A DNA stretch of 64,000 nt from contig NZ_JBEWYP010000004.1 of the NCBI RefSeq assembly GCF_040566555.1, positions 124,001-188,000 of the forward strand. Direction: 5' to 3'. Below, one piece after another: positions 53,562 through 62,104 of the stretch. This DNA is from Sediminicola sp040566555 (GTDB taxonomy: Bacteria; Bacteroidota; Bacteroidia; Flavobacteriales; Flavobacteriaceae). The position numbers were made by a program, and so were the translations under genes. The notes under the pieces are model-generated. The model saw only the letters and a program-made list of their open reading frames with translations, was not told the origin of the DNA and made no database searches. Within the stretch, counting starts at the first letter, position 1. Every line of letters begins with the position of its first letter.

Positions 53562-54839
53562 ATGAACCTTCCGGATATAGGTAAAAGGAGAATTGTAATC
53601 ATAGGAGCTGGTTTTGGAGGAATCTCCTTGGCCAAAAAACTAAAAAATTTAGATGTACAGGTTGTAGTCATCGATAAACACAACTACCATACTTTTCAAC
53701 CGTTATTGTACCAAGTGTCCACAAGTGGTCTCGAGCCAGATTCTATAGCCTATCCTATCCGTAAGATTTTATACCGTCTCAATAATTTTTATTTTCGATT
53801 GGCAACCGTACAAAAAATCAATGTGGAGGCCAAAGAGGTGGTCACCGATATAGGTAGCCTTACTTTTGATTACTTGATTATTGCCACAGGTACCAAAACC
53901 AATTTTTTTGGGAATACCAGTATCCAAGAACACGCCATGCCCATGAAAAGTGTGCCTCAAGCGTTAAACATACGCAGTCTTATGCTGCAGAATTTTGAAA
54001 TGGCCGATGATGCAGTGACTGAGGAGGAACGAAAAATGTTGATGAATTTTTGCATTGTAGGCGGGGGACCAACTGGAGTAGAACTGTCAGGTGCCTTTGC
54101 TGAACTCAAAAAAAATGTATTCCCTAAGGATTACAAACATCTGAACGTTGATAACATGGAGATCCATTTGTTTGAAGGCGCCGATAGAATATTACCTCCT
54201 ATGAGTGAAAAAGCATCGGAGAAAGCAACCCAATTTTTAGAGGAATTGGGAGTGAATATTCACTTAAAGACCTTAGTGAAGGATTATGATGGGGAAAAAA
54301 TGACTTTGGAAAATGGAGAGGTGATGAAAACCAAAAATTTTATTTGGACGGCTGGAGTAACAGGTGCCTTATTGGAAGGATTTTCCAAGGAAGCCCTGGT
54401 AGATAGGGTAAATAGGTATAAGGTGAATGCCTTTAATCAAATAGAAGGCTATGACCATATTTTTGCTATTGGAGATATTGCTTCCATGAATTCAGATAAA
54501 TATCCTAAAGGCCATCCGCAAGTAGCTCAGCCAGCCATTCAACAAGGGCAGCACTTGGCTAAAAATTTAGAAAGGCTCATTGCTGGGGAAGCCATGGAAC
54601 CTTTTTCCTACTTTGATAAGGGAAGCATGGCCACAGTGGGGCGCAATAGGGCAGTAGTGGATCTTCATAAATTACGGTTTGGAGGATTCTTAGCCTGGTT
54701 CATTTGGATGTTTGTACATCTTATGGCCTTGGTGGGCTTTAGAAACAAGGTGATCGTCTTTTTTAACTGGGCGTATAATTATATCAATTATGACAAGGCA
54801 GCACGATTAATTGTAAGGCCATATTCCAATAAAAAGTAA
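53562..54839 (+). CDS. Type II NADH dehydrogenase (NDH-2) / NAD(P)/FAD-dependent oxidoreductase
   Basis: 425 residues. FAD motif IVIIGAGFGGISLAKKL, quinone-reductase hallmark HNYHTFQPLLYQVSTSGLEPD, ATGTKTNFFG, the NAD motif IVGGGPTGVELSGAFAEL, and AIGDIASMN. The C-terminus carries a membrane segment (FLAWFIWMFVHLMALVGF) that anchors it to the membrane. NDH-2 passes electrons from NADH to quinone without proton pumping. Alone on the plus strand. Confidence 0.92.
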   Translation: MNLPDIGKRRIVIIGAGFGGISLAKKLKNLDVQVVVIDKHNYHTFQPLLYQVSTSGLEPDSIAYPIRKILYRLNNFYFRLATVQKINVEAKEVVTDIGSLTFDYLIIATGTKTNFFGNTSIQEHAMPMKSVPQALNIRSLMLQNFEMADDAVTEEERKMLMNFCIVGGGPTGVELSGAFAELKKNVFPKDYKHLNVDNMEIHLFEGADRILPPMSEKASEKATQFLEELGVNIHLKTLVKDYDGEKMTLENGEVMKTKNFIWTAGVTGALLEGFSKEALVDRVNRYKVNAFNQIEGYDHIFAIGDIASMNSDKYPKGHPQVAQPAIQQGQHLAKNLERLIAGEAMEPFSYFDKGSMATVGRNRAVVDLHKLRFGGFLAWFIWMFVHLMALVGFRNKVIVFFNWAYNYINYDKAARLIVRPYSNKK

Positions 54840-54904
54840 TGCTCTTTTCAAAATGGGAATGAAAAATTGAGGGGAGGGGATGCAGTCATATTAAATTCCT
54901 TTGC

Positions 54905-54912
54905 TATCTTTG
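54905..54912 (+). promoter_or_regulatory. -7 box of a putative small-RNA promoter
   Basis: TATCTTTG matches TAnnTTTG and ends six bases before the first nucleotide of the RNA candidate. A TTTG -33 partner at the right distance is not clear. Confidence 0.4.
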
Positions 54913-54917
54913 CCTAG

Positions 54918-55012
54918 TTGTGTTGTGTCTCATTTGAGACCAAGGTTGTGGTAACCGAATTGTTGTTCGGTCCAACCAATGAAAGGCTTTCCTATATGGG
55001 AGGCTTTTTTTG
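54918..55012 (+). ncRNA. Candidate structured small RNA or leader RNA, about 95 nt
   Basis: Three stems in a row without a coding frame. Stem 1 is a perfect GTCTCA-TT-TGAGAC (54927-54940). Stem 2 is two-tiered: GGTTG...CAACC outside and CCGAA-TTGTTG-TTCGG inside (about 54944-54977). Stem 3 is a terminator, AAAGGCTTTCC with GGGAGGCTTTT (54982-55008), with T run to 55012. A TAnnTTTG box precedes it. The set looks like an independent transcript. It lies 127 bp before hmgA, so a regulatory leader with attenuator is the other option. I do not recognise it as 6S, tmRNA, RNase P or SRP RNA. Confidence 0.5.
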
Positions 55013-55138
55013 TTTTAGGGATAGTACCCATTTCCCGTGTTTACAGTTCCTTTAATTATCGCTCATTTGGGGATTAATATTTTACAAAATCTTTATTTTA
55101 TCGTATTTTTACTGAGGATATAATAAAGAATAAATCAC

Positions 55139-56296
55139 ATGCCACTTTATCATAAATTAGGGAAAATACCTCATAAAAGGCACACCATTTTTAAGAAGGA
55201 AGATGGAACCTTGCATTATGAACAATTATTCGGAACCATAGGATTTGATGGAATGTCATCCCTTATGTACCATTTACATCGACCAACCATGGTCAAGGAA
55301 GTGGGCAAGAGTATTGATATGAGACCCAAAGCGGCCGTGGAACACAATATAAAATCCAGATTGTTAAAAGGATTTCAGGTTCGACCAGAAGATGACTTTC
55401 TAGAGAGTAGAAAAGTTGTGCTCTTCAACAACGATGTGCATGTGGGTCTTGCCGCTCCAAAAAAGTCCATGACGGATTATTTTTATAAGAATACCGATGC
55501 CGATGAGATGCTTTTTATCCATAAGGGCACCGGGATTTTAAAGACCATGTTGGGAGAGATCCCTTTTGAATATGGCGATTATATCATTATCCCAAGGGGG
55601 ATGATCTACCAGATTACATTTGATACTGAGGATAACCGGTTGTTAATTGCGGAATCCTACCATCCCATATATACTCCAAAGCGATATAGAAACTGGTTTG
55701 GCCAACATTTGGAACATTCCCCTTTTTGTGAACGAGATTTTAAATTGCCTAAAGATTTAAAGGCACATGACGAATGGGGCGATTTTATGATAAAGGTTAA
55801 AAAACAAGGGCAATTGCACCACTTAACGTATGCCTCCCATCCTTTTGATGTTGTTGGTTGGGATGGGTACAATTTTCCATATGCTTTTTCCATTCATGAT
55901 TTTGAACCTATAACCGGGAGGGTCCACCAACCGCCACCAGTACATCAGACTTTTGAGACAAGTGCTTTTGTGGTCTGCTCTTTCTGTCCAAGGATGTATG
56001 ATTACCATCCGGAATCCATTCCGGCACCCTACAATCACAGTAATATAGATTCTGATGAGGTCCTGTATTATGTGGATGGGGATTTTATGAGCAGAAATAA
56101 TATTGACAAAGGATATATCTCCCTTCACCCAGCAGGCATTCCCCATGGGCCGCACCCTGGAGCCTATGAACGAAGTATTGGCCATACAAAAACCGAGGAA
56201 TTGGCAGTAATGATAGATACCTTTAAGCCCTTGCAACTTACGCAAACGGCATTGGACATTGACGATGGAACCTATTATCAGTCTTGGTTGGAGTAA
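55139..56296 (+). CDS. hmgA: Homogentisate 1,2-dioxygenase
   Basis: 385 residues, cupin fold. Opens the ring of homogentisate in tyrosine/phenylalanine breakdown to maleylacetoacetate. Recognised from the N-terminal pattern PLYHKLGKIPHKRHTIFKK, the cupin core ADEMLFIHKGTGILKTMLGE, and the Fe site region SLHPAGIPHGPHPGAYERSIG. Bacteroidota members are shorter than the 430-450-aa proteobacterial type. No other tyrosine pathway gene is visible. It converges on hutG with a 19-bp overlap of the 3' ends. Confidence 0.9.
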   Translation: MPLYHKLGKIPHKRHTIFKKEDGTLHYEQLFGTIGFDGMSSLMYHLHRPTMVKEVGKSIDMRPKAAVEHNIKSRLLKGFQVRPEDDFLESRKVVLFNNDVHVGLAAPKKSMTDYFYKNTDADEMLFIHKGTGILKTMLGEIPFEYGDYIIIPRGMIYQITFDTEDNRLLIAESYHPIYTPKRYRNWFGQHLEHSPFCERDFKLPKDLKAHDEWGDFMIKVKKQGQLHHLTYASHPFDVVGWDGYNFPYAFSIHDFEPITGRVHQPPPVHQTFETSAFVVCSFCPRMYDYHPESIPAPYNHSNIDSDEVLYYVDGDFMSRNNIDKGYISLHPAGIPHGPHPGAYERSIGHTKTEELAVMIDTFKPLQLTQTALDIDDGTYYQSWLE

Positions 56297-57264
56297 TCCA
56301 GTCTATGCACTATAAAATGAATTAATCCCGCAGCCAATTTGGCTGTTTGGTGATCTATATCAAAGCTTGGATTTAGCTCAGCTACATCCAAGCTTATTAA
56401 TTTATTGGAGTCAATAATTATTTTCAAAACTTCCAAAACAATATCCGGAGCAAATCCCATAGGGGATGGTGCGCTTACCCCTGGCGCATAGGCGGAGGAA
56501 AATCCATCTAGATCTATGGTCGTATAAATTACGTCTACTTCTTTAATAAAATGCTGGATGATCTTAAGGTCATGGGACAAATAGTGCATGCTAAAATGCT
56601 CGTTTTCCACAAAGGTGACATCGCGGTTTTCGGCAGTTTCAAAGAGAACTTTACTATTGGCATCTTTTCTAATGCCCAAGCACATGTAACGGAAAGCTGT
56701 TCCTTCCACTTCACACTCCTCGGCAATCTGATAAAAAGGTGTGCCAGAATTAGCGCCATCTTCATCCGAGCGCAGATCAAAATGGGCATCAAAATTTATT
56801 ATTCCAATAGTCTTGTTGCCTCCTTGGGATTCCAAATGTTCCTTAACACCATTATAATGGGCATAGGCTATATCATGGCCACCCCCTAATAGAATGGGAA
56901 ATGCATTCATACCCAATAATGTTTTGACGGTTTGTGTTAATTGACGCTGTGATTTTTTCAAATCCCCATCATTGCAATCAATTGTACCGGCATCAAAAAC
57001 AGATAGGGTTTCCGATAAATGTTCGGGTTGTTTTCCCAATTGCATTCTGATGGCGTCCGGACCCATTCGCGCACCTTCCCTTCCCTTGTTCCTTTTTACC
57101 CCTTCATCGCATGCGTATCCCAAAAAGACAATGTCCGACTTTTTGATCTGCTCTTGAGCCAAAGATTGCATGTCAATGAATTTTACCTTTTGATGAAGAT
57201 ATAGGTTTTGGTCCGACTCACGTCCGGTCCAGTATTCAGGTTTTGGTTTGGAATAGGCTTCCAT
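56278..57264 (-). CDS. hutG: Formimidoylglutamase (arginase/ureohydrolase family)
   Basis: 328 residues, Mn-dependent ureohydrolase. Metal-binding motifs: LGGGHDIAYAHYNG, IINFDAHFDLRSDEDGANSG, and TIDLDGFSSAYAPGVSAPSP. In this setting it splits N-formimidoyl-glutamate to glutamate and formamide, the last step of histidine breakdown. It is the last gene of the minus-strand hut run, 55 bp after the MFS gene. Its stop region overlaps the hmgA end by 19 bp. Confidence 0.9.
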   Translation of the reverse strand: MEAYSKPKPEYWTGRESDQNLYLHQKVKFIDMQSLAQEQIKKSDIVFLGYACDEGVKRNKGREGARMGPDAIRMQLGKQPEHLSETLSVFDAGTIDCNDGDLKKSQRQLTQTVKTLLGMNAFPILLGGGHDIAYAHYNGVKEHLESQGGNKTIGIINFDAHFDLRSDEDGANSGTPFYQIAEECEVEGTAFRYMCLGIRKDANSKVLFETAENRDVTFVENEHFSMHYLSHDLKIIQHFIKEVDVIYTTIDLDGFSSAYAPGVSAPSPMGFAPDIVLEVLKIIIDSNKLISLDVAELNPSFDIDHQTAKLAAGLIHFIVHRLDYSNQD

Positions 57265-57319
57265 TTTTTAGTGTTTGGTTTTGATGTTCAACTTTAATTT
57301 ATACTTAGCTAGTACATTG

Positions 57320-58639
57320 CTATTGTACTTCAGGTAATCTAGAACTGGTATACGCTCCTGCAATTCCTAAAAGGGAAAGTACTAGTATTATCCCTTCTAC
57401 CGAAAATATAGACGCTAGAGCACTTATTCCTCCTGTAATCAAAAGTATGATCCCAATTAGGGTGTTGCTAACGGCAACATAGTCCGTCCTTTTATTGCCC
57501 CCGGCCATATCCACAATATAGGTTTTTCTGCCTAACCGGACTCCACTATGAGCTATTCCCAGCAAAAAAAACGCAAAGGGGTACAGCCAGTAATTTTCCC
57601 TTAAACCGTCCATCCAGGTTATAATAACAAAAAAGGCGATACCCAATAGGGCGGCAATTAAACCACTCCTAACCATTACATTCTTACTGGATTTATCGGC
57701 CATAGCTCCCCAAATAGGAGCACTAATGATGGAAGCTAGGCCGTTGGCAATGATAAAGAGCCCCAAAAGGTAGCTTTCCTTTCCCAAATAGGTTTGTGCC
57801 AATAACACATAATAGGGTGCTGTTAGGGCAGTACATAGTAAGAGCGATCTGGAAATAATGAACTTTCTGAAAGGCTTGTCCGTTTTAACCAGGTTCATTT
57901 TGGAGAGAGCCTCCATTAGGCCATTCTTTCCGCCCGAGGTTTCTCCGGGAAACTCCTTGATATTGGCATAAACGATGGCTGCCAACAACCATAGGCTCCC
58001 TGCGAAAAAGATGATATAACTGTAAAAAAGGACATCCTGTTCTTCTTTGGATTTATAGATCATGAACAATCCCGCCAAAAGCACCAAAACCCCCGATACT
58101 GAAGCGGTATAACCCTTAAGTTTTCCCCGTCTCGTTTTTGGAATGGTCTTGCCAAGCACATCCTTTGAGGCTACGGAACAAAGTCCACGGGAGAGGCTAA
58201 ACGCCACAAGGCAAAGGACCATATACCAACCTGCCTCTGTACCTTCGAAATGCATGGCTATCAATCCAATGGCCGAAATGGATAGAAATTGAAGGACAGA
58301 GCCCATAACCCAAATCCATTTTCTAATTTCTTTTTTTCGAACAAAACTCCCAATGATAATTTGGGGTAACATAGAACCGGATTCACGAATAGGTACAATA
58401 AAACTAATGAGGTAAACGGGGGCGTTCACATAGCTCATCAGCCAAGCGAGAACAGTTTTTGGGTTGCTCAGCGTATCTCCCAGGGAGGTCAGGGTGTTGC
58501 TGATCATTATCAGAAAATAGTTTTTCGGAGTTGTTCTACAGGCAGATTCTTCTATATCCTTACAAATTCTAGCGTCTTCCTCATTATTGATGAAATCGTA
58601 GATGTTTTCGAGGTTTAGACTTTGCTTTTTGGTATTCAT
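57320..58639 (-). CDS. MFS transporter inside the hut region
   Basis: 439 residues, 11 to 12 membrane segments with the MFS loop-2-like FVRKKEIRKWIW and GKTIPKTRRGKLKGY motif, plus a long N-terminal polar head (LENIYDFINNEEDARICKD). It lies between hutU and hutG. A terminator separates it from hutU, so it has its own promoter or is read through. Carrying histidine, urocanate or a hut product would fit, but the sequence does not tell the substrate. Confidence 0.85.
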   Translation of the reverse strand: MNTKKQSLNLENIYDFINNEEDARICKDIEESACRTTPKNYFLIMISNTLTSLGDTLSNPKTVLAWLMSYVNAPVYLISFIVPIRESGSMLPQIIIGSFVRKKEIRKWIWVMGSVLQFLSISAIGLIAMHFEGTEAGWYMVLCLVAFSLSRGLCSVASKDVLGKTIPKTRRGKLKGYTASVSGVLVLLAGLFMIYKSKEEQDVLFYSYIIFFAGSLWLLAAIVYANIKEFPGETSGGKNGLMEALSKMNLVKTDKPFRKFIISRSLLLCTALTAPYYVLLAQTYLGKESYLLGLFIIANGLASIISAPIWGAMADKSSKNVMVRSGLIAALLGIAFFVIITWMDGLRENYWLYPFAFFLLGIAHSGVRLGRKTYIVDMAGGNKRTDYVAVSNTLIGIILLITGGISALASIFSVEGIILVLSLLGIAGAYTSSRLPEVQ

Positions 58640-58835
58640 GCGCCACTTACCGAATTAAAAGGGAGGAGATTCTACTATTTAAAAGTATTTGAAGCCTAAA
58701 GATACGTCATCTTATTTTTTATTTGAGAGAATTGCCCATGCAGGGGGATATTGGATAGATCAAAAAACGGAACCACCTCCTTGATTTGACACTCATTGTC
58801 AGGGTGATTCCGTTTCTATATTGGATTGGAATAGA
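58640..58835. other. Gap between hutU and the MFS gene, mostly terminator
   Basis: 196 bp. Besides the hutU terminator (58765-58815) it should hold the promoter of the MFS-hutG pair. No clear promoter boxes found. Confidence 0.4.
58765..58815 (-). terminator. Terminator of the hutH-hutI-hutU operon
   Basis: AAACGGAA pairs with TTCCGTTT, with inner pairs CACC/GGTG and TGAC/GTCA around a 7-nt loop. On the minus strand it starts 21 bp after the hutU stop and is followed by a T run. Confidence 0.85.
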
Positions 58836-60845
58836 TTAATTATTATCGAATAATCCTTCCAATAAATTGTCCTCCACTAGATTGGGAAGGGTGACTTTTA
58901 AATTGGGTGTCCTGTCCATCTCACGTTGTATTGCAAACAGCGCTTCCTTGTTTCTGGCCCAGCTTCTTCGGGAAATACCGTTGTTCACATCATAGAACAA
59001 CATATTTTTTAGTTTCCTTGACGCTTCTTCAGAACCATCCAGCACCATCCCGAAGCCACCATTGATAACTTCTCCCCAGCCAACGCCGCCACCATTATGG
59101 ATGGATACCCAGGTGGCTCCCCTAAAACTGTCCCCTATCACATTATGGATGGCCATATCGGCCGTAAACTTACTGCCGTCATAAATATTACTAGTCTCCC
59201 TAAAGGGTGAATCGGTACCGCTAACATCATGGTGGTCCCTGCCCAGGACAATGGGAGCAGTAATTTCTTCTGTTTTAATGGCTTGATTGAACGCTTCTGC
59301 GATCTTGGCGCGGCCCTCTGCATCTGCATATAAAATTCTCGCCTGGGAACCTACGACCAGTTTGTTGGACTCGGCTTCACGAATCCATTTAATATTATCG
59401 GCCATCTGTTGTTGAATTTCTGATGGGGCATTGACTTTAATACCCTCCATTACTCGTAGGGCGATAGCATCGGTCTTTCTTAAATCTGCTGCATCCCCTG
59501 AAGTACACACCCATCTAAAGGGTCCAAAGCCATAATCAAAACACATGGGCCCCAAAATATCCTGTACATAGGAAGGATATCTAAAGTCGATCTCATTTTT
59601 TGCCATTACATCTGCACCTGCTCGGGAAGCTTCTAGAAGAAAGGCGTTGCCGTAGTCAAAAAAGTAAGTTCCTTTTGCCGTGTGCTTATTAATTGCAGTG
59701 ACCTGTCTTCTCAAGGATTCCTGTACCTTTTCTTTAAATACTTCTGGTTTATTGCTCATGAGTTTGTTGGATTCTTCAAAAGTCAACCCAACTGGGTAAT
59801 ATCCCCCAGACCATGGATTGTGAAGGGAAGTTTGGTCGGACCCTAAATGGATAAATACTTCCTCTTCATAGAATTTTTCCCAAACATCCACAATGTTTCC
59901 AATAAAGGCAATGGATACTACCTCCTTTTGTTGCATGGCTTTTTGTACCCTTTTGGTCAATTGGTCCAGATCTTCCAAAAGTTCATCTACCCAGCCCTGT
60001 TCGTATCTTTTCGTAGCTGCGGCCGGATTTATTTCCGCACAAACCGTAATACATCCTGCTATATTACCGGCTTTTGGTTGCGCTCCGCTCATACCTCCCA
60101 ACCCAGCGGTCAAAAATATTTTTCCGGTGGAGTCTTCTTCTTTTTTCAGCACTTTTCTAAAAGCGTTCATTACCGTAATAGCCGTACCGTGCACAATCCC
60201 CTGCGGACCAATGTACATATAAGAGCCTGCCGTCATTTGACCGTATTGGGTAACTCCCAAGGCATTATATTTTTCCCAATCATCGGGTTTGGAATAGTTT
60301 GGGATCATCATGCCATTGGTTACCACTACGCGCGGTGCCTCCTTGGAAGAAGGAAACAACCCCATGGGATGCCCGGAATAAATATGAAGGGTCTGCTCTT
60401 CCGTCATGGTGGCCAAATATTTCATTGTCAATAAATACTGTGCCCAATTCTGAAAAACTGCCCCATTGCCCCCATAGGTAATCAGTTCCTCTGGATGTTG
60501 TGCCACAGCCGGATCCAGATTGTTTTGTATCATCAGCATGATAGCCGCTGCCTGGGATGTTTTGGCCGGGTAATCATGAATGGCTCTTGCCCTGAGTTCA
60601 TAGTCAGGTTTAAACCTGTGCATGTAAATCCGCCCGTAGTCTTGCAGTTCCTGTGCAAATTCAACCGAAAGAACTTTGTGCCATGCCGCCGGGAAATACC
60701 GAAGGGCATTTCGTATCGCCAATTTTTTTTCTTCCAATGATAGGATTTCCTTTCTTTTTGGAGCCCTGTTCAAGGTGGAAGGTATTTTTTTGGCTGCTGG
60801 CATTTCGGAGGGAATACCCTGAAGTATCTGTGCTTTAAAATCCAT
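58836..60845 (-). CDS. hutU: Urocanate hydratase
   Basis: 669 residues; converts urocanate to 4-imidazolone-5-propionate with bound NAD. Recognised by YSGHPMGLFPSS, the NAD region LTAGLGGMSGAQPKAGN, and FDYGFGPFRWVCTSGD, which carries the conserved active-site Cys. It is longer than the ~555-aa proteobacterial enzyme; the long form is normal in Bacteroidota. It begins 1 bp after hutI ends. Confidence 0.95.
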   Translation of the reverse strand: MDFKAQILQGIPSEMPAAKKIPSTLNRAPKRKEILSLEEKKLAIRNALRYFPAAWHKVLSVEFAQELQDYGRIYMHRFKPDYELRARAIHDYPAKTSQAAAIMLMIQNNLDPAVAQHPEELITYGGNGAVFQNWAQYLLTMKYLATMTEEQTLHIYSGHPMGLFPSSKEAPRVVVTNGMMIPNYSKPDDWEKYNALGVTQYGQMTAGSYMYIGPQGIVHGTAITVMNAFRKVLKKEEDSTGKIFLTAGLGGMSGAQPKAGNIAGCITVCAEINPAAATKRYEQGWVDELLEDLDQLTKRVQKAMQQKEVVSIAFIGNIVDVWEKFYEEEVFIHLGSDQTSLHNPWSGGYYPVGLTFEESNKLMSNKPEVFKEKVQESLRRQVTAINKHTAKGTYFFDYGNAFLLEASRAGADVMAKNEIDFRYPSYVQDILGPMCFDYGFGPFRWVCTSGDAADLRKTDAIALRVMEGIKVNAPSEIQQQMADNIKWIREAESNKLVVGSQARILYADAEGRAKIAEAFNQAIKTEEITAPIVLGRDHHDVSGTDSPFRETSNIYDGSKFTADMAIHNVIGDSFRGATWVSIHNGGGVGWGEVINGGFGMVLDGSEEASRKLKNMLFYDVNNGISRRSWARNKEALFAIQREMDRTPNLKVTLPNLVEDNLLEGLFDNN

Positions 60846-60846
60846 T

Positions 60847-62103
60847 TTAATCGTGCTTTTTGTCCATGATCAAGTTTCCTTTTTTCCAAACTCTGTTTGG
60901 TTTTAGGGATCCTTGCTGGTATAAGATTTCTTTGTAATCGTGGATGGGAAAAGTAACAAGATCGGCCAAATAGCCCACTTCCATTTTTCCCCTGTCTTTT
61001 AAGTTCAAGGCCAAAGCCGCCCTAAAAGTGATACCCGCCAATACCTCTGCATTGGAGAGTTTTTGGAAAGTTCCCAGAATTGCCGCTTGTGTCAATAAAT
61101 CTCCCATAGGGGCAGAGCCGGGATTCCAATCACTGGCAATCGCTAGTGCCCCTCCTGCATCCAAAAGTTCACGGGCAGGGGTAAAGGCACATCCCAAACC
61201 TAAAGATGCTCCAGGGAGGGCCGTAGCAATTACATTGCTTTTCGCCAGAGCTTCTATCTCTTTGGAAGTACTCGCTTCCAAATGGTCAGCGCTAACCGCA
61301 TCAAAGGCTATGGCCACTGCGCTTCCAGAAGTAGAAAACTGGTCGGCATGAACCGTAATATCAAAACCCATCGCTTTTGCTTTCGTAAAGTAGGGGGCTA
61401 TATCATCTTTGGTATAGGCACTTTCCTCAATAAAGGCATCTATTCTGTTGCAGAGTTCTTCCTCCTTTAATTTGGGAAAAAGTTCGGTGCTGATTTCTTT
61501 CAAATAGTCACTCGATGTTCCAGAATAATCCTTAGGGACCATGTGTGCCGCCAAACAGGTGGCAATAAGATCTGCAGGCAATTTTTGATTCGCTTCCTTT
61601 ATAGCATATAACATTTTGAGTTCTTCCTTTACAGAAAGGCCGTACCCACTTTTGACTTCTATAGTTGTGATCCCATTTTCCAGATGTCTATTGGCCCTTT
61701 GAATGATCAAATTGATCAGTTGTGTTTGGGAAGCTTTTCTGGTCTGGGTTACCGTATCCCAAATTCCTCCACCGCTTTTGGCTATTTCCAAATAGGATTT
61801 CCCTGCATTGCGCATGGCGTAATCATTGGCCCTTGTGCCTCCAAAGCAAATATGGGTGTGGGCATCTACAAAACCTGGGAGGCAAACATCCTTACCGTCC
61901 AAGGTGGTGATTTTTGCACCTAAATCTTTTGCCGTTGGGAGCATTTCCGTAAATTTTCCAAGGGCATGTATTTTGTCGTTCTCTATAAGAATCCCACCAT
62001 CTTCTATGATCAACAACGCTTCATCGGATATAGCTCCTTTGAGGTGTAAATGGGTCATTGGCAGGATCTGGGCAAAAGGCCCTATGAGTTGATACTTGTG
62101 CAT
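60847..62103 (-). CDS. hutI: Imidazolonepropionase
   Basis: About 418 residues from ATG 62103 (MHKYQLIGPFAQILPM); the frame also reaches ATG 62124 inside hutH. Amidohydrolase fold: metal motif FVDAHTHICFGGTRANDY, VKSGYGLSVKEELKMLYAI, the His ligand in ITVHADQFS, and the Asp in AIASDWNPGSAPMG. It hydrolyses imidazolonepropionate to formimidoyl-glutamate. Flanked by hutH and hutU with gaps of 1 bp on both sides. Confidence 0.93.
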   Translation of the reverse strand: MHKYQLIGPFAQILPMTHLHLKGAISDEALLIIEDGGILIENDKIHALGKFTEMLPTAKDLGAKITTLDGKDVCLPGFVDAHTHICFGGTRANDYAMRNAGKSYLEIAKSGGGIWDTVTQTRKASQTQLINLIIQRANRHLENGITTIEVKSGYGLSVKEELKMLYAIKEANQKLPADLIATCLAAHMVPKDYSGTSSDYLKEISTELFPKLKEEELCNRIDAFIEESAYTKDDIAPYFTKAKAMGFDITVHADQFSTSGSAVAIAFDAVSADHLEASTSKEIEALAKSNVIATALPGASLGLGCAFTPARELLDAGGALAIASDWNPGSAPMGDLLTQAAILGTFQKLSNAEVLAGITFRAALALNLKDRGKMEVGYLADLVTFPIHDYKEILYQQGSLKPNRVWKKGNLIMDKKHD

Positions 62104-62104
62104 A

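Noticed and set aside
59847..60434. 195-codon plus-strand frame inside hutU
   Set aside because: Antisense shadow of a well-conserved enzyme, rich in Cys, His and aromatic residues as expected from reverse reading.
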